A program made the position numbers and the translations under genes. A model generated the notes under the pieces. The model did no database searches. It was not told the DNA's origin and saw nothing but the letters and a program-made list of their open reading frames with translations. Positions 45,237 through 52,619 of a stretch of DNA of 64,000 nucleotides are shown piece by piece (position 1 is the first letter of the stretch; every line of letters begins with the position of its first letter). This stretch comes from Clostridium_AW sp963515715 (GTDB taxonomy: Bacteria > Bacillota > Clostridia > Clostridiales > Clostridiaceae): contig NZ_CAUPZS010000001.1 of NCBI RefSeq assembly GCF_963515715.1, positions 309,559 to 373,558 of the forward strand. Reading direction: 5' to 3'.

Positions 45237-45410
45237 GCATATTTTACATTATTTTTAAATTTGCTCTCATTTCCTCATTAAATTGAGTTATAGCGCAACA
45301 TTTTGAAATATTCTCAATCCTTTATTAATTATATCCGTTCATACATTTTCTAACTGAGATAAGTAAGTATTTTTTTTATTATATTTTTCAAAAGTATAAA
45401 TATTGCTGGA

Positions 45411-45452
45411 GTTTACATTTTATTTAGTTTACATAATTGAAATTATGTAAAC
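45411..45452. other. GTTTACAT direct repeat plus 26-bp palindrome
   Basis: GTTTACAT at 45411-45418 is repeated at 45427-45434 as part of a perfect palindrome, GTTTACATAATT (45427-45438), GA, AATTATGTAAAC (45441-45452). It lies in the otherwise featureless stretch 45237-45495 between yicC and the small genes. No T run follows on either strand, so it looks more like a protein-binding site than a terminator. Confidence 0.55.
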
Positions 45453-45495
45453 CTACTAACTGAGAGAATCATTAATATGACTCTCCTTTGTGTTC

Positions 45496-45645
45496 TTACC
45501 TATCTTCATTTTTTATCTTTAATACATCCCTATGATTTAGGTTTGTTTCTTGCAGTACATCTGATATATTCTTACTATTATCCAACATCTTTTTAGCTCT
45601 TTTGAAAGCTTTCGCATGAGGAAGTTTTTGTTTCTCTTTAACCAT
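45496..45645 (-). CDS. small basic protein of unknown function (49 aa)
   Basis: The ORF starts MVKEKQKLPHAKAFKRAKKM and ends LKIKNEDR. The N-terminal half is strongly basic and the C-terminal half (NISDVLQETNLNHRDVLK) could form a helix-turn-helix-like helical pair. AGGAGG lies 7 nt before the ATG. It is 16 nt after the 41-residue ORF, so they form a bicistronic unit. No family recognised; the nearby SASP gene makes a sporulation role possible. Confidence 0.6.
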   Translation of the reverse strand: MVKEKQKLPHAKAFKRAKKMLDNSKNISDVLQETNLNHRDVLKIKNEDR

Positions 45646-45661
45646 ACTATATCCTCCTTTT

Positions 45662-45787
45662 CTATTTTTTATTATTTCTATTCTTGATATTCTTTTTATC
45701 TTCTTTATGCTCTATTTCACCATTATCTACTCTATCTATTCCCATTGCTTTAATCTGTTTATTTTTTAATTTACCTTTTATCGGCAT
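45662..45787 (-). CDS. small highly charged protein of unknown function (41 aa)
   Basis: The ORF starts MPIKGKLKNKQIKAMGIDRV and ends with a lysine/asparagine-rich tail. It is almost entirely hydrophilic and probably disordered. AAAGGGGTG is the ribosome binding site, but this sequence is the 3' arm of a hairpin at 45797-45833. Co-transcribed with the 49-residue ORF downstream. Function unknown. Confidence 0.6.
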   Translation of the reverse strand: MPIKGKLKNKQIKAMGIDRVDNGEIEHKEDKKNIKNRNNKK

Positions 45788-45796
45788 AATAAAACA

Positions 45797-45833
45797 CCCC
45801 TTTCTATAGGATTATTTTATCCATCGAAAGGGG
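45797..45833 (-). terminator. terminator-like hairpin that hides the RBS of the 41-residue ORF
   Basis: Minus strand: CCCCTTTC / GAAAGGGG lower stem and GGAT / ATCC upper stem with small internal loops, then TGTTTTATT. It follows the 61-residue ORF, and the AAAGGGG arm is the ribosome binding site of the next gene. Confidence 0.55.
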
Positions 45834-45847
45834 CATTATTCTAAAAA

Positions 45848-46033
45848 TCAATCTTCAATATATTTTAAACTAATTATTTGAGGTTTTATCATATGCCGAT
45901 TATAACCAGACTTCCAATAAGTAAATATATTAGGGCTATTTGGATTTTCAAGCCATTCCTTAAATTTTTTACTCTGATAACTATTTAGAGTATGACGTTC
46001 AGGTCCAAATTGAGTATTAATTTCTAATTTCAT
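45848..46033 (-). CDS. hypothetical protein (61 aa)
   Basis: The ORF starts MKLEINTQFGPERHTLNSYQ, has one Trp-rich centre (EWLENPNSPNIFTYWKSGYN) and no membrane segment. GGAGGTG lies 7 nt before the ATG, which supports expression. It may belong to a small-protein family found only in clostridia, but I do not recognise it. Downstream hairpin at 45797-45833. Confidence 0.6.
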   Translation of the reverse strand: MKLEINTQFGPERHTLNSYQSKKFKEWLENPNSPNIFTYWKSGYNRHMIKPQIISLKYIED

Positions 46034-46096
46034 TTATAAACACCTCCATTGATATATATTCATAGAGGTATGTCTTTTATTCAAACTATTTTAGAT

Positions 46097-46327
46097 TTAC
46101 TTAGTAAAGTCATCTATATCTATAATTACATCATCATATATGTAGCATTTATTCCAATCTAATTCTTTCTCTTTTTCCTCTTTTATATAATTCCCGTTAA
46201 CAAAAGAAATTTCATCTCCTTCTTTAACATCTTTAAGTTTTTTTAAAGGGATATTAAATACTTCTCCAGTTACTTCATTTTTACATATTGCATAATCTCC
46301 AATAATGCACACAATTGTAATTTTCAC
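46097..46327 (-). CDS. hypothetical protein (76 aa), possibly DUF3006-like
   Basis: A small acidic beta-rich protein: MKITIVCIIGDYAICKNEVT, then FNIPLKKLKDVKEGDEISF. The order of a short strand, an information-bearing ligand loop and PLxxLxxVKEGDxI resembles DUF3006 proteins, but the match is by eye only. AGGAGAAT precedes the ATG. Confidence 0.6.
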   Translation of the reverse strand: MKITIVCIIGDYAICKNEVTGEVFNIPLKKLKDVKEGDEISFVNGNYIKEEKEKELDWNKCYIYDDVIIDIDDFTK

Positions 46328-46469
46328 TTTAATTCTCCTTTATTTACGTTATTATATAATAATAACATATTTTTATCGTAAATTATACAAATTTTCTTAT
46401 CATTTTCTTTTGATTTTAGTTCTCATGATTATAGTAATTATATTAAATAACTTTGAAGATTGTATATAA

Positions 46470-46514
46470 AGTAAAAGCTGCCCAAGATCAGCTTTACTGA
46501 TTTTGAGCAGCTCT
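46470..46514 (-). terminator. intrinsic terminator after the SASP gene
   Basis: AGCTGC-CCAAGATCAG (46476-46491) pairs with CTGATTTTGAGCAGCT (46497-46512) over 16 positions with one mismatch and one G-U; the minus-strand tail is TTTTACTTTAT. Confidence 0.8.
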
Positions 46515-46523
46515 TTTGTTTAA

Positions 46524-46724
46524 TTATAAGTTTCTCTGGTAAGCTTCTACCATTCTTTTAACCATTTCTCCACCTACTGAACCATTTTGTCTTGATGTCA
46601 AGTTACCCTTATCCATGGATTCATAGTTAGCTAATCCCAATTCGGTAGCTACCTCCATTTTAAATTGATTTAATCCATGTTTAGCTTCTGGAACTAATAC
46701 TCTATTAGAACTTCTGTTTGCCAT
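46524..46724 (-). CDS. small acid-soluble spore protein, alpha/beta type
   Basis: A 66-residue SASP that coats and protects spore DNA. Diagnostic are FKMEVATELGLANYESMDKG (with the GPR protease cleavage region around the EVATELG part) and the C-terminal TSRQNGSVGGEMVKRMVE. AAGGAGGTAA precedes the ATG. It has a strong terminator and stands alone; the promoter should be sigma-G type, but I could not pick it with confidence. Confidence 0.96.
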   Translation of the reverse strand: MANRSSNRVLVPEAKHGLNQFKMEVATELGLANYESMDKGNLTSRQNGSVGGEMVKRMVEAYQRNL

Positions 46725-46824
46725 AAGTGTTACCTCCTTAATTTTTTTTTATTTTGTTTTGCACTATAATTTTCTGCAAAAACCCATTATTTTATTATAT
46801 TAAATTGGAGGTAATAGAGGAAAT

Positions 46825-46947
46825 TTATTTAAAAGTATTCATTTTTTTCTTATTATTTTCTTCATTTTTATTCTCTTTTTTCTTTTTTCTTTTCTCTTCT
46901 ATATTTTCATCCTTGTCAAATGTAATCTTCCAATCCCTATAGGGCAT
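46825..46947 (-). CDS. small lysine/glutamate-rich protein (40 aa)
   Basis: The ORF starts MPYRDWKITFDKDENIEEKR and continues as a Lys/Glu/Asn-rich disordered tail. GAGGTGA is 5 nt before the ATG. Like the 41-residue ORF at 45662-45787 it begins MP and has a charged low-complexity tail, and it lies near the SASP gene. Function unknown. The opposite strand of this stretch gives a misleading Phe/Ser-rich hydrophobic frame. Confidence 0.55.
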   Translation of the reverse strand: MPYRDWKITFDKDENIEEKRKKKKENKNEENNKKKMNTFK

Positions 46948-46981
46948 AAAATCACCTCTTTAGTTTTTAAAATACCCATCA

Positions 46982-47779
46982 CTATGTAATACTATGCATA
47001 TTATCTAAAAACTCCCTTTCGCTCATAGTAGTGTATCTTTTATATATAATAGTTTTTTTAAATTCATTTAATGACATTTTTTTATCTTCTAATAAGCAAA
47101 ACCAGTAGAATAATGGATATAATCTTCTTATTACTGTAGAATTATTCTTTGAATTAGTAAATGTATATAATCCATCATATTCTTCTCTATAGTCCGTTAG
47201 ATCTACAAAGTTGCTCCTATTACTATCATCAATTTTAAATTTGCTACACAGTATATTTGTATAATTTTCATGAAAATATGCTACTCCATGAGTTCTACAT
47301 ATTGAAGGTCTAACTTTATATATACTACACTGATCTTTAGAGTTTAATAAAGCACATCCTTTTTTAAGCTTACCTGGAGAATCCGTAGCATAATAAATAT
47401 AATCCTCTGGTTTAATCCCCGTAATATTTATATTTAATTTGTTCATATAATCAGGATGATCTTTATATAAAATTTCTCTAATTTCTAAACTTTCTTTTAT
47501 AATATCTTCTAATTGCAATTTATTAAAATGTTTAGTTATATAATCTACGATTATACAAAATTCAACCTCTGATATTGAAAAAATCTGAAAACAACATTCA
47601 CTACATCCTTTTTTGCATACAATGTTAAGTAAATTTTCATTTATTTTTTTATTCATTATGCTATCAATTTTTCTATAGAACTTATAAGTCTTAGCAAACT
47701 TACTATTTGTTTTGATTTCTTTATGACATTTATCATGTTCTTTTCCACTTCCACAAAAACATTTCGTTACTGTACTCAT
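46982..47779 (-). CDS. YkgJ-family cysteine cluster protein with N-terminal SEC-C motif
   Basis: A 265-residue protein. A SEC-C-like zinc motif (CFCGSGKEHDKCH, residues 7-19) precedes a YkgJ/FliB-like cysteine cluster: CKKGCSECC, then GCALLNSKDQCSIYKVRPSICRTHG. The family binds zinc or iron and is often annotated zinc/iron-chelating; the role is not established. Clear ATG and RBS (GAGGTGATAAT). Not obviously in an operon. Confidence 0.85.
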   Translation of the reverse strand: MSTVTKCFCGSGKEHDKCHKEIKTNSKFAKTYKFYRKIDSIMNKKINENLLNIVCKKGCSECCFQIFSISEVEFCIIVDYITKHFNKLQLEDIIKESLEIREILYKDHPDYMNKLNINITGIKPEDYIYYATDSPGKLKKGCALLNSKDQCSIYKVRPSICRTHGVAYFHENYTNILCSKFKIDDSNRSNFVDLTDYREEYDGLYTFTNSKNNSTVIRRLYPLFYWFCLLEDKKMSLNEFKKTIIYKRYTTMSEREFLDNMHSIT

Positions 47780-47896
47780 ATTATCACCTCATTAATTATT
47801 ATTCATATGAATAAGTTTATATGAGAAATAATCAATGAATATTATAATTTAATTTTTATAATTAAACATATATCATTTATATTTAACATTTAGCTA

Positions 47897-47925
47897 TTGT
47901 AAATATCATAAAAACATACTATAAT
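47897..47925 (+). promoter_or_regulatory. promoter of the Mn riboswitch-mntP transcript
   Basis: TTGTAA, 17-nt spacer, TATAAT, placing the transcript start near 47932, about 20 nt before the aptamer. Confidence 0.75.
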
Positions 47926-47952
47926 ATGCATTGTACGAAATGAATATTTTAA

Positions 47953-48045
47953 ATTATGAGGGAGTAATTGGCACAGTAAATTGTGTTGTATAGTCAACAT
48001 ATTGGCTTTTTAAAGCCTGGCTTACATTAAATAATGAGACTCATG
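47953..48045 (+). ncRNA. yybP-ykoY family Mn2+ riboswitch aptamer
   Basis: The stretch carries the family's conserved blocks in order: GAGGGAGTA, GTCAACA, a GGCTTT...AAAGCC hairpin, and TGAGAC at the 3' end. Closing helix P1 is ATGAG (47956-47960) with CTCAT (48040-48044). It directly precedes mntP, a Mn2+ exporter gene, which is the classical target. A terminator hairpin follows and shares the CTCAT strand. Confidence 0.9.
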
Positions 48046-48082
48046 TATAACATCTTTTTTTGTTATACATGAGTCTTTTTTT
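48038..48082 (+). terminator. riboswitch-controlled terminator before mntP
   Basis: GACTCATGTATAACA / TGTTATACATGAGTC, a 15-bp perfect stem, then seven T. Its first strand includes CTCAT, which is also the 3' strand of the aptamer P1. Mn2+-stabilised P1 would block the terminator and switch mntP on. Confidence 0.88.
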
Positions 48083-48114
48083 ATTATATAAAATCTATAA
48101 GGAGTGTGTTTGTA

Positions 48115-48702
48115 TTGGATTTATTCACTATTCTACTTATTGCCTTTGGATTATCCATGGATGCCTTTGCAGTATCTATAACTAACGGCGTTACATTACA
48201 GGAAGTCCATATAAAAGATGCTTTAAAAATAGCCGGTTATTTCGGTATTTTCCAAGCGTTAATGCCATTATTAGGATGGTTAGTAGGCATAAATTTTCAA
48301 AATTACATAACAAAGTTTGATCATTGGATTGCTTTTTTATTGCTTGCTTTTATTGGAGGCAAAATGATTTATGAAACATTAAAATCTGATGATGATTGCC
48401 AAACTGAAAAAGCGGAGCTATGTAATAAAACCTTATTTATACTTGCAATTGCAACAAGTATTGATGCATTGGCAGTAGGAGTTAGTTTTGCTTTTTTTGA
48501 AGTATCAATTATTCAATCAATATTAATAATTGGAATTGTAACTTTTATCATATGTTTTATGGGAGTTTATCTTGGTAAAAAATTTGGATGCTTACTAAAA
48601 AAGAATGCAGAGCTAATTGGTGGTATTGTACTCATGATGATAGGCTTTAAAATTTTTGCAGAACATACAAATTTGATTTCTGCTTTTAATATTTTTAATT
48701 AG
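48115..48702 (+). CDS. mntP: manganese efflux pump MntP
   Basis: A 195-residue protein with six membrane helices and the twin motifs LSMDAFAVSI and TSIDALAVGVSF, whose aspartates lie in the transport path. It exports Mn2+. TTG at 48115 is chosen over GTG 48106, which lies only 1 nt from AAGGAG; the TTG start gives the usual MDLFTILLIAFGL N-terminus. Confidence 0.93.
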   Translation: MDLFTILLIAFGLSMDAFAVSITNGVTLQEVHIKDALKIAGYFGIFQALMPLLGWLVGINFQNYITKFDHWIAFLLLAFIGGKMIYETLKSDDDCQTEKAELCNKTLFILAIATSIDALAVGVSFAFFEVSIIQSILIIGIVTFIICFMGVYLGKKFGCLLKKNAELIGGIVLMMIGFKIFAEHTNLISAFNIFN

Positions 48703-48710
48703 TGATTTTT

Positions 48711-48748
48711 AAAATAAGGAGCGTTATGGAAACGCCCCTTATTTTTTT
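48711..48748. terminator. bidirectional terminator between mntP and tspO
   Basis: AATAAGG-GCGTT / AACGC-CCTTATT with one bulge pair; T-rich on the plus side and AAAT on the other. Convergent genes share it. Confidence 0.8.
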
Positions 48749-48754
48749 TATTAC

Positions 48755-49255
48755 CTACATTTCATTTAATGCCCATATAGAAAAATTTAATATACCTGCA
48801 AAGGAACCCCAAAGAATATATGGAATCATTAAAAATGCAGAGACCTTATCATATTTATAGAATTCAAATGTAGTTAGTAATATAAAAGCTAATAATATCA
48901 AAAGTTCGATGAAGGCCAATCCATAAAGATTAAATCTAAAGAAAATAATAGTCCAAAGAAAATTTAACGCCAACTGAATAATATAATATGTTACAGCTTT
49001 TTTTATATTTTTACCTTCCTTTCCCCTAAGTAATATTCTATAAAAAGCTAACGCCATAAGGAAATATAGTATTGCCCAAATTATTGGGAATACACATCCT
49101 GGTGGAGAAAATGACGGTTTTATTAATTTATCATAGGTTTCTTTATTGTACATACCTAAAAAGCCAGATAAAAATCCTACCCCTTCAGTTAAAATTATAG
49201 CTGAAATTAGCAGCACTATATTTTTTTTACCTTCTACCTTAAAAATATTTGCCAT
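48755..49255 (-). CDS. tspO: TspO/MBR family membrane protein
   Basis: A 166-residue five-helix protein: LSGFLGMYNKETYDKLIKPS, SPPGCVFPIIWAILYFLMALA, then LNFLWTIIFF and ILWGSFAGILNFSIWALN, all typical of TspO. Family members bind porphyrins and steroids; the role in an anaerobe is unclear. Confidence 0.95.
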   Translation of the reverse strand: MANIFKVEGKKNIVLLISAIILTEGVGFLSGFLGMYNKETYDKLIKPSFSPPGCVFPIIWAILYFLMALAFYRILLRGKEGKNIKKAVTYYIIQLALNFLWTIIFFRFNLYGLAFIELLILLAFILLTTFEFYKYDKVSAFLMIPYILWGSFAGILNFSIWALNEM

Positions 49256-49329
49256 AGTACACCTTCTTTTTATTTATTCACCATAGTATATTAGTAGAAG
49301 ATATTTTTTATTACAATGACAAAATTTAC

Positions 49330-50781
49330 TTATAAATCCTCTGATGTTTCTATTTTGAATCCTATACCTCTTTGCTGAAAAGCATTTATCATATAATTAT
49401 CCTCTTCTAGATAACTTTTAAGATTTTCTGGATCTCCCAATGCTTTTATAATAAAGGGATGATTAATCCTTTTATTATTCACAACAAAAGACATGCCTTC
49501 AACACTAATTTTGCTTATTTCACTTACCTTCTCATCATTAAGATAAATTGCTGTTGCACCTCCATTATTAAGATTAGTCATGGTATGTGTGATATCTACA
49601 ATGTTAACAATGCCTTTAATATCTTCAGGATCTATTAACTCCTCATATTCCTTTTCCTCCATTTCTTTATCTGAAAGAGTAACTATAATTCCTGTATTGT
49701 TTTTATCTTCTATTATCATAAAACTGTCTTTTTTATTTAACTCCCCATTAGTTAAACCTATAATTCCAATAATAGTAAACATTACTATTGCTACAACTCT
49801 CCAAATAAAAGGTGATTTTCTATATTTCGAAATCATTTCAATTCTCCTTTTTACTAAAGTTTTGCCTGTGGTCATTCCTGCTGTTCCCATCATCCATTTA
49901 GGAGTAGAATACATCTCTAATAGATTGATAATAGCATATCCATATTCTTTATGCTCTTCTTTTTTTATATAAGAAAGCGCTTTTTCATCGCAAGCTATTT
50001 CACAATCATCACTCATCTTGCTTAATCCATACCGCACCATAGGATTAAACCAATGTGATATTTTTAAGGTTACATTTATCCATCTTACAAATATATCCTT
50101 TCTTTTATAGTGTGATAATTCATGAAACAGTATATATCTCAATTGATCATAGCCAATATTATCTAATATATCCTTTGGTAACAACAATTTAGGTTTAATT
50201 AATCCTAAAAGAGCAGGTGTAGATATATTATTAGATATTATTATAGGAATGCTCTTTGTTATATTCATTTTATGTTTGCACTCATCAAGCAATATATGTA
50301 TCCATTCCTCTACTTCATACTCTTCTCTTTTAACTCTTATATATAACTTTACATTTATAGCAATAGTATATATTCCAATAGTTAAAACCCCCGTAATCCA
50401 TAGGAGCACACAATAAAACTTTATGTCCTTGACCTTAATTTCCTTTTCATATTTTAATATATTTTCTTTTGTAGGTACTCCTATATCTTCTTCTACATTT
50501 TCTTCTAAAATGCGTACTTTTTCATATGCAGTGTTATTGTTTTCTTTTTCGAATGCTAAATTTTCTATAGTCAAATTAAATGCATTATAAATGCTAAAAG
50601 AACTTTTAGGTGCATAAGGTATAATTAATCTCAACAATAACAAAAACCATATACAATAATGCCAATTAGCACTAAATTTATTTTTAAAGATTAGTTTCAT
50701 AAACAAAATAATTATAACTAATACAGTTGACATTGCTGATGAAAGTAATATTCCTTTAAAAATACTCATAAGCACTTCCAT
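49330..50781 (-). CDS. M56-family (BlaR1-type) membrane metalloprotease fused to a DUF881-like domain
   Basis: A 483-residue protein. The N-terminal half has four hydrophobic segments and the M56 zinc protease motif LFHELSHYKRKDI with ISHWFNPMVRY and DDCEIACDE. After a membrane helix (about residue 340) the extracellular part is not a penicillin-binding domain. It begins GIIVTLSDKEM and holds GGATAIYLNDEKVSEIS, then FVVNNKRINHPFIIKALGDP and GIGFKIE, the pattern I know from DUF881 (YlxW/YlxX) proteins. ATG 50781 follows AAGGAGAG. Partner repressor is encoded 13 nt upstream. Sensor ligand unknown. Confidence 0.85.
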   Translation of the reverse strand: MEVLMSIFKGILLSSAMSTVLVIIILFMKLIFKNKFSANWHYCIWFLLLLRLIIPYAPKSSFSIYNAFNLTIENLAFEKENNNTAYEKVRILEENVEEDIGVPTKENILKYEKEIKVKDIKFYCVLLWITGVLTIGIYTIAINVKLYIRVKREEYEVEEWIHILLDECKHKMNITKSIPIIISNNISTPALLGLIKPKLLLPKDILDNIGYDQLRYILFHELSHYKRKDIFVRWINVTLKISHWFNPMVRYGLSKMSDDCEIACDEKALSYIKKEEHKEYGYAIINLLEMYSTPKWMMGTAGMTTGKTLVKRRIEMISKYRKSPFIWRVVAIVMFTIIGIIGLTNGELNKKDSFMIIEDKNNTGIIVTLSDKEMEEKEYEELIDPEDIKGIVNIVDITHTMTNLNNGGATAIYLNDEKVSEISKISVEGMSFVVNNKRINHPFIIKALGDPENLKSYLEEDNYMINAFQQRGIGFKIETSEDL

Positions 50782-50794
50782 AAAATTCTCTCCT

Positions 50795-51169
50795 TTATTC
50801 TTTCCTATCTTCAAGAATATCTTTTAACTCTTCTATTTCTTCATTAGATAATTTTTCATTTTTAACAAAATTGACTAACATTAAATTTAATGATCCATCA
50901 AAAACTTTTTTTAAAAAAGACTTGCTTTCTTCAGTTCTTAATTCCTCCTGTGAAACTAAAGGATAGCATATATAAGGTGATGTACCCTCTTTAATCCCCA
51001 CTGCATTTTTCTTTACTAATCTGTTAATTAAAGTATAAATGGTAGTGCTACTCCAATTTGTAGTAGATTTTAATGTCTCAACTATTTCCTTAGAAGTTAT
51101 ATTACCTTTATCCCATAATAGCTTCATAACTTCCCATTCTGCATCAGATATTTTAGGTAAATTACTCAT
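50795..51169 (-). CDS. BlaI/MecI/CopY-family transcriptional repressor
   Basis: A 124-residue winged-helix repressor: ISDAEWEVMKLLWDKGNITS, WSSTTIYTLINRLVKKNAV and a C-terminal dimerisation helix region rich in Glu. Repressors of this family are cut by an M56 protease when its sensor is activated. The promoter upstream carries two operator dyads, so it is autoregulated with the protease gene. Confidence 0.95.
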   Translation of the reverse strand: MSNLPKISDAEWEVMKLLWDKGNITSKEIVETLKSTTNWSSTTIYTLINRLVKKNAVGIKEGTSPYICYPLVSQEELRTEESKSFLKKVFDGSLNLMLVNFVKNEKLSNEEIEELKDILEDRKE

Positions 51170-51182
51170 ATTTCCACCTCCT

Positions 51183-51234
51183 CTACACTTGTAGAATATA
51201 TTTACATTCTACAAGTGTAGAATGTAGTTGTCAA
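51183..51234 (-). promoter_or_regulatory. promoter and twin operators of the BlaI/M56 operon
   Basis: Minus strand: TTGACA (51229-51234), 17-nt spacer, TAGAAT (51206-51211). CTACACTTGTAG (51183-51194) and CTACAAGTGTAG (51209-51220) are BlaI-type TACA/TGTA dyads; each is the reverse complement of the other, giving a longer inverted repeat. One dyad covers the -10 element and part of the spacer, the other the start region. Confidence 0.85.
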
Positions 51235-51300
51235 GAACAATTTAATAGATATTACCAATATCATATTAATTTTCAAAATGAATTCCTTATAACAACAATA

Positions 51301-51346
51301 AATTAAAATGCTGACTTTGAATTATTATCAAAATCAGCATTTTAAT
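51301..51346 (-). terminator. terminator-like hairpin after the 65-residue gene
   Basis: TTAAAATGCTGA-TTTGA / TCAAA-TCAGCATTTTAA with one mismatch pair; symmetric, so it could act on both strands. Confidence 0.6.
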
Positions 51347-51403
51347 TTAGAACCCATGAAAATTATTATACATTCTACTTAGATTATTAAAGCCTATATA
51401 TTA

Positions 51404-51601
51404 TTACTTGAATAATTTCTTGAACATCTTAAATACATTTTTATTAGTTTTTCTATTTATTCCTTTTAGAATATTTTTACTAGACTTTTTTCCCCATTTT
51501 CTTGAAAGTTTAAATATTTCTTTAAATTTAATTCCCTTTACTAAACCTTTTTTAGGGGCTATTCTCTTCTTTAAATCAAAGCTTCTAATGGCAAACTTCA
51601 T
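51404..51601 (-). CDS. small very basic protein of unknown function (65 aa)
   Basis: The protein starts MKFAIRSFDLKKRIAPKKGL; about a third of its residues are Lys/Arg, with few acids and no Cys. It could bind nucleic acid or membrane, or be a spore-associated basic peptide. AAAGGTGATTAGGT upstream gives a fair ribosome binding site. No family recognised. Confidence 0.6.
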   Translation of the reverse strand: MKFAIRSFDLKKRIAPKKGLVKGIKFKEIFKLSRKWGKKSSKNILKGINRKTNKNVFKMFKKLFK

Positions 51602-51667
51602 ACCTAATCACCTTTTTTACATTTATTAGTATATTATTCAACTAGGTAGTAATTTGCTATAGTATAT

Positions 51668-52558
51668 TTAATTAATTACAATATTTCCACCTTTATTTTT
51701 TGCTTCATATAGATTTTTGTCCGCAAAATTTAACATTTCTTCAACAGTAAACTTATCTTTATACATAGTAAAAATACCGAAAGATGCAGATAATTTAATA
51801 TTTTCATTTTTATTTTTTATTATCTTTCTTTCTATATTTTTTCTAATTTCTTCAGCAATAATAAAAGCTTCATGATTTTTTGTATCATTTAAGCATATTA
51901 AGAATTCATCTCCAGCGTATCTTGCTACCCATCCTAAGTTAGCTGGAAAAGAATTTATCAAAGTATCTGATATTTCTTTTAAAACTAAATCACCTATCTG
52001 GTGTCCAAATGTATCATTAATTAATTTAAAATCGTCAATATCTGATATTATTATTGACAAAGGTTTTTGCTCAATAATAGATTTTACAATGTCTGCTGGT
52101 AATCTTTCATTTATATATCTTCGATTAAAAATTTCAGTCAAAGAATCCTTTACTACCATATCATTCAATTCTACTAAAGTATCCTTTAAGTTACGACCTT
52201 TTTCATATTCTCCATTACCTATTATCATTGATTCCGTAGTATCCTTAAATAGTTCTAAAACAATTGTATTGTCTTTTGTTTCAATGGGGATAGCTGTAAT
52301 CATAAATAATTTATCAGGAGTATGTTCTAATTTTACAAAGGTTTCATTTTCTATATATGCTCTTATTGAAATACAATTATTGCAAATATTTTCCTTACCC
52401 CAATAAGAAAAACAAGCATCTCCTGTTTTTTCAATTTTGTTTCCATAATAATTTATAACCTGTTTCTTCAGTGGATCAACAATCCTCATTATGTCGTACA
52501 TTTTATTAAAAAAATTCAAGTTTTCGTCCAACGCTTTGATATCTATAGAATTTCCCAT
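51668..52558 (-). CDS. diguanylate cyclase with cysteine-containing N-terminal sensor
   Basis: A 296-residue protein. The C-terminal GGDEF domain has DSLTEIFNRRYINERL, IISDIDDFKLINDTFGHQIGD and the signature variant RYAGDEFLI, so Ala replaces the first Gly; such AGDEF proteins can be active. No RxxD inhibitory site precedes it. The N-terminal PAS-like domain has Cys49, Cys59 and Cys62 (CFSYWGKENICNNC), which may hold a metal or sense redox state. It would make c-di-GMP. Confidence 0.88.
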   Translation of the reverse strand: MGNSIDIKALDENLNFFNKMYDIMRIVDPLKKQVINYYGNKIEKTGDACFSYWGKENICNNCISIRAYIENETFVKLEHTPDKLFMITAIPIETKDNTIVLELFKDTTESMIIGNGEYEKGRNLKDTLVELNDMVVKDSLTEIFNRRYINERLPADIVKSIIEQKPLSIIISDIDDFKLINDTFGHQIGDLVLKEISDTLINSFPANLGWVARYAGDEFLICLNDTKNHEAFIIAEEIRKNIERKIIKNKNENIKLSASFGIFTMYKDKFTVEEMLNFADKNLYEAKNKGGNIVIN

Positions 52559-52619
52559 TAAATCACAAACTCCCTCTCTGTATTGCTAAAGAAATTATTT
52601 TTATCCTTGTTTAAAAAGC

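Noticed and set aside
45447..45475. 8-codon ORF after the 49-residue gene with AAAGGAG upstream
   Set aside because: RBS spacing is about 10 nt, the frame is very short and overlaps the palindrome; cannot be told from chance.
46754..46942. 62-codon hydrophobic plus-strand frame that could pass as a membrane peptide
   Set aside because: It is the reverse of the Lys/Glu-rich 40-residue ORF, which has the better RBS; Phe/Ser runs come from reversed Lys/Glu codons.
49330..51169. Beta-lactam resistance module
   Set aside because: No beta-lactamase gene and no penicillin-binding sensor domain in the protease.
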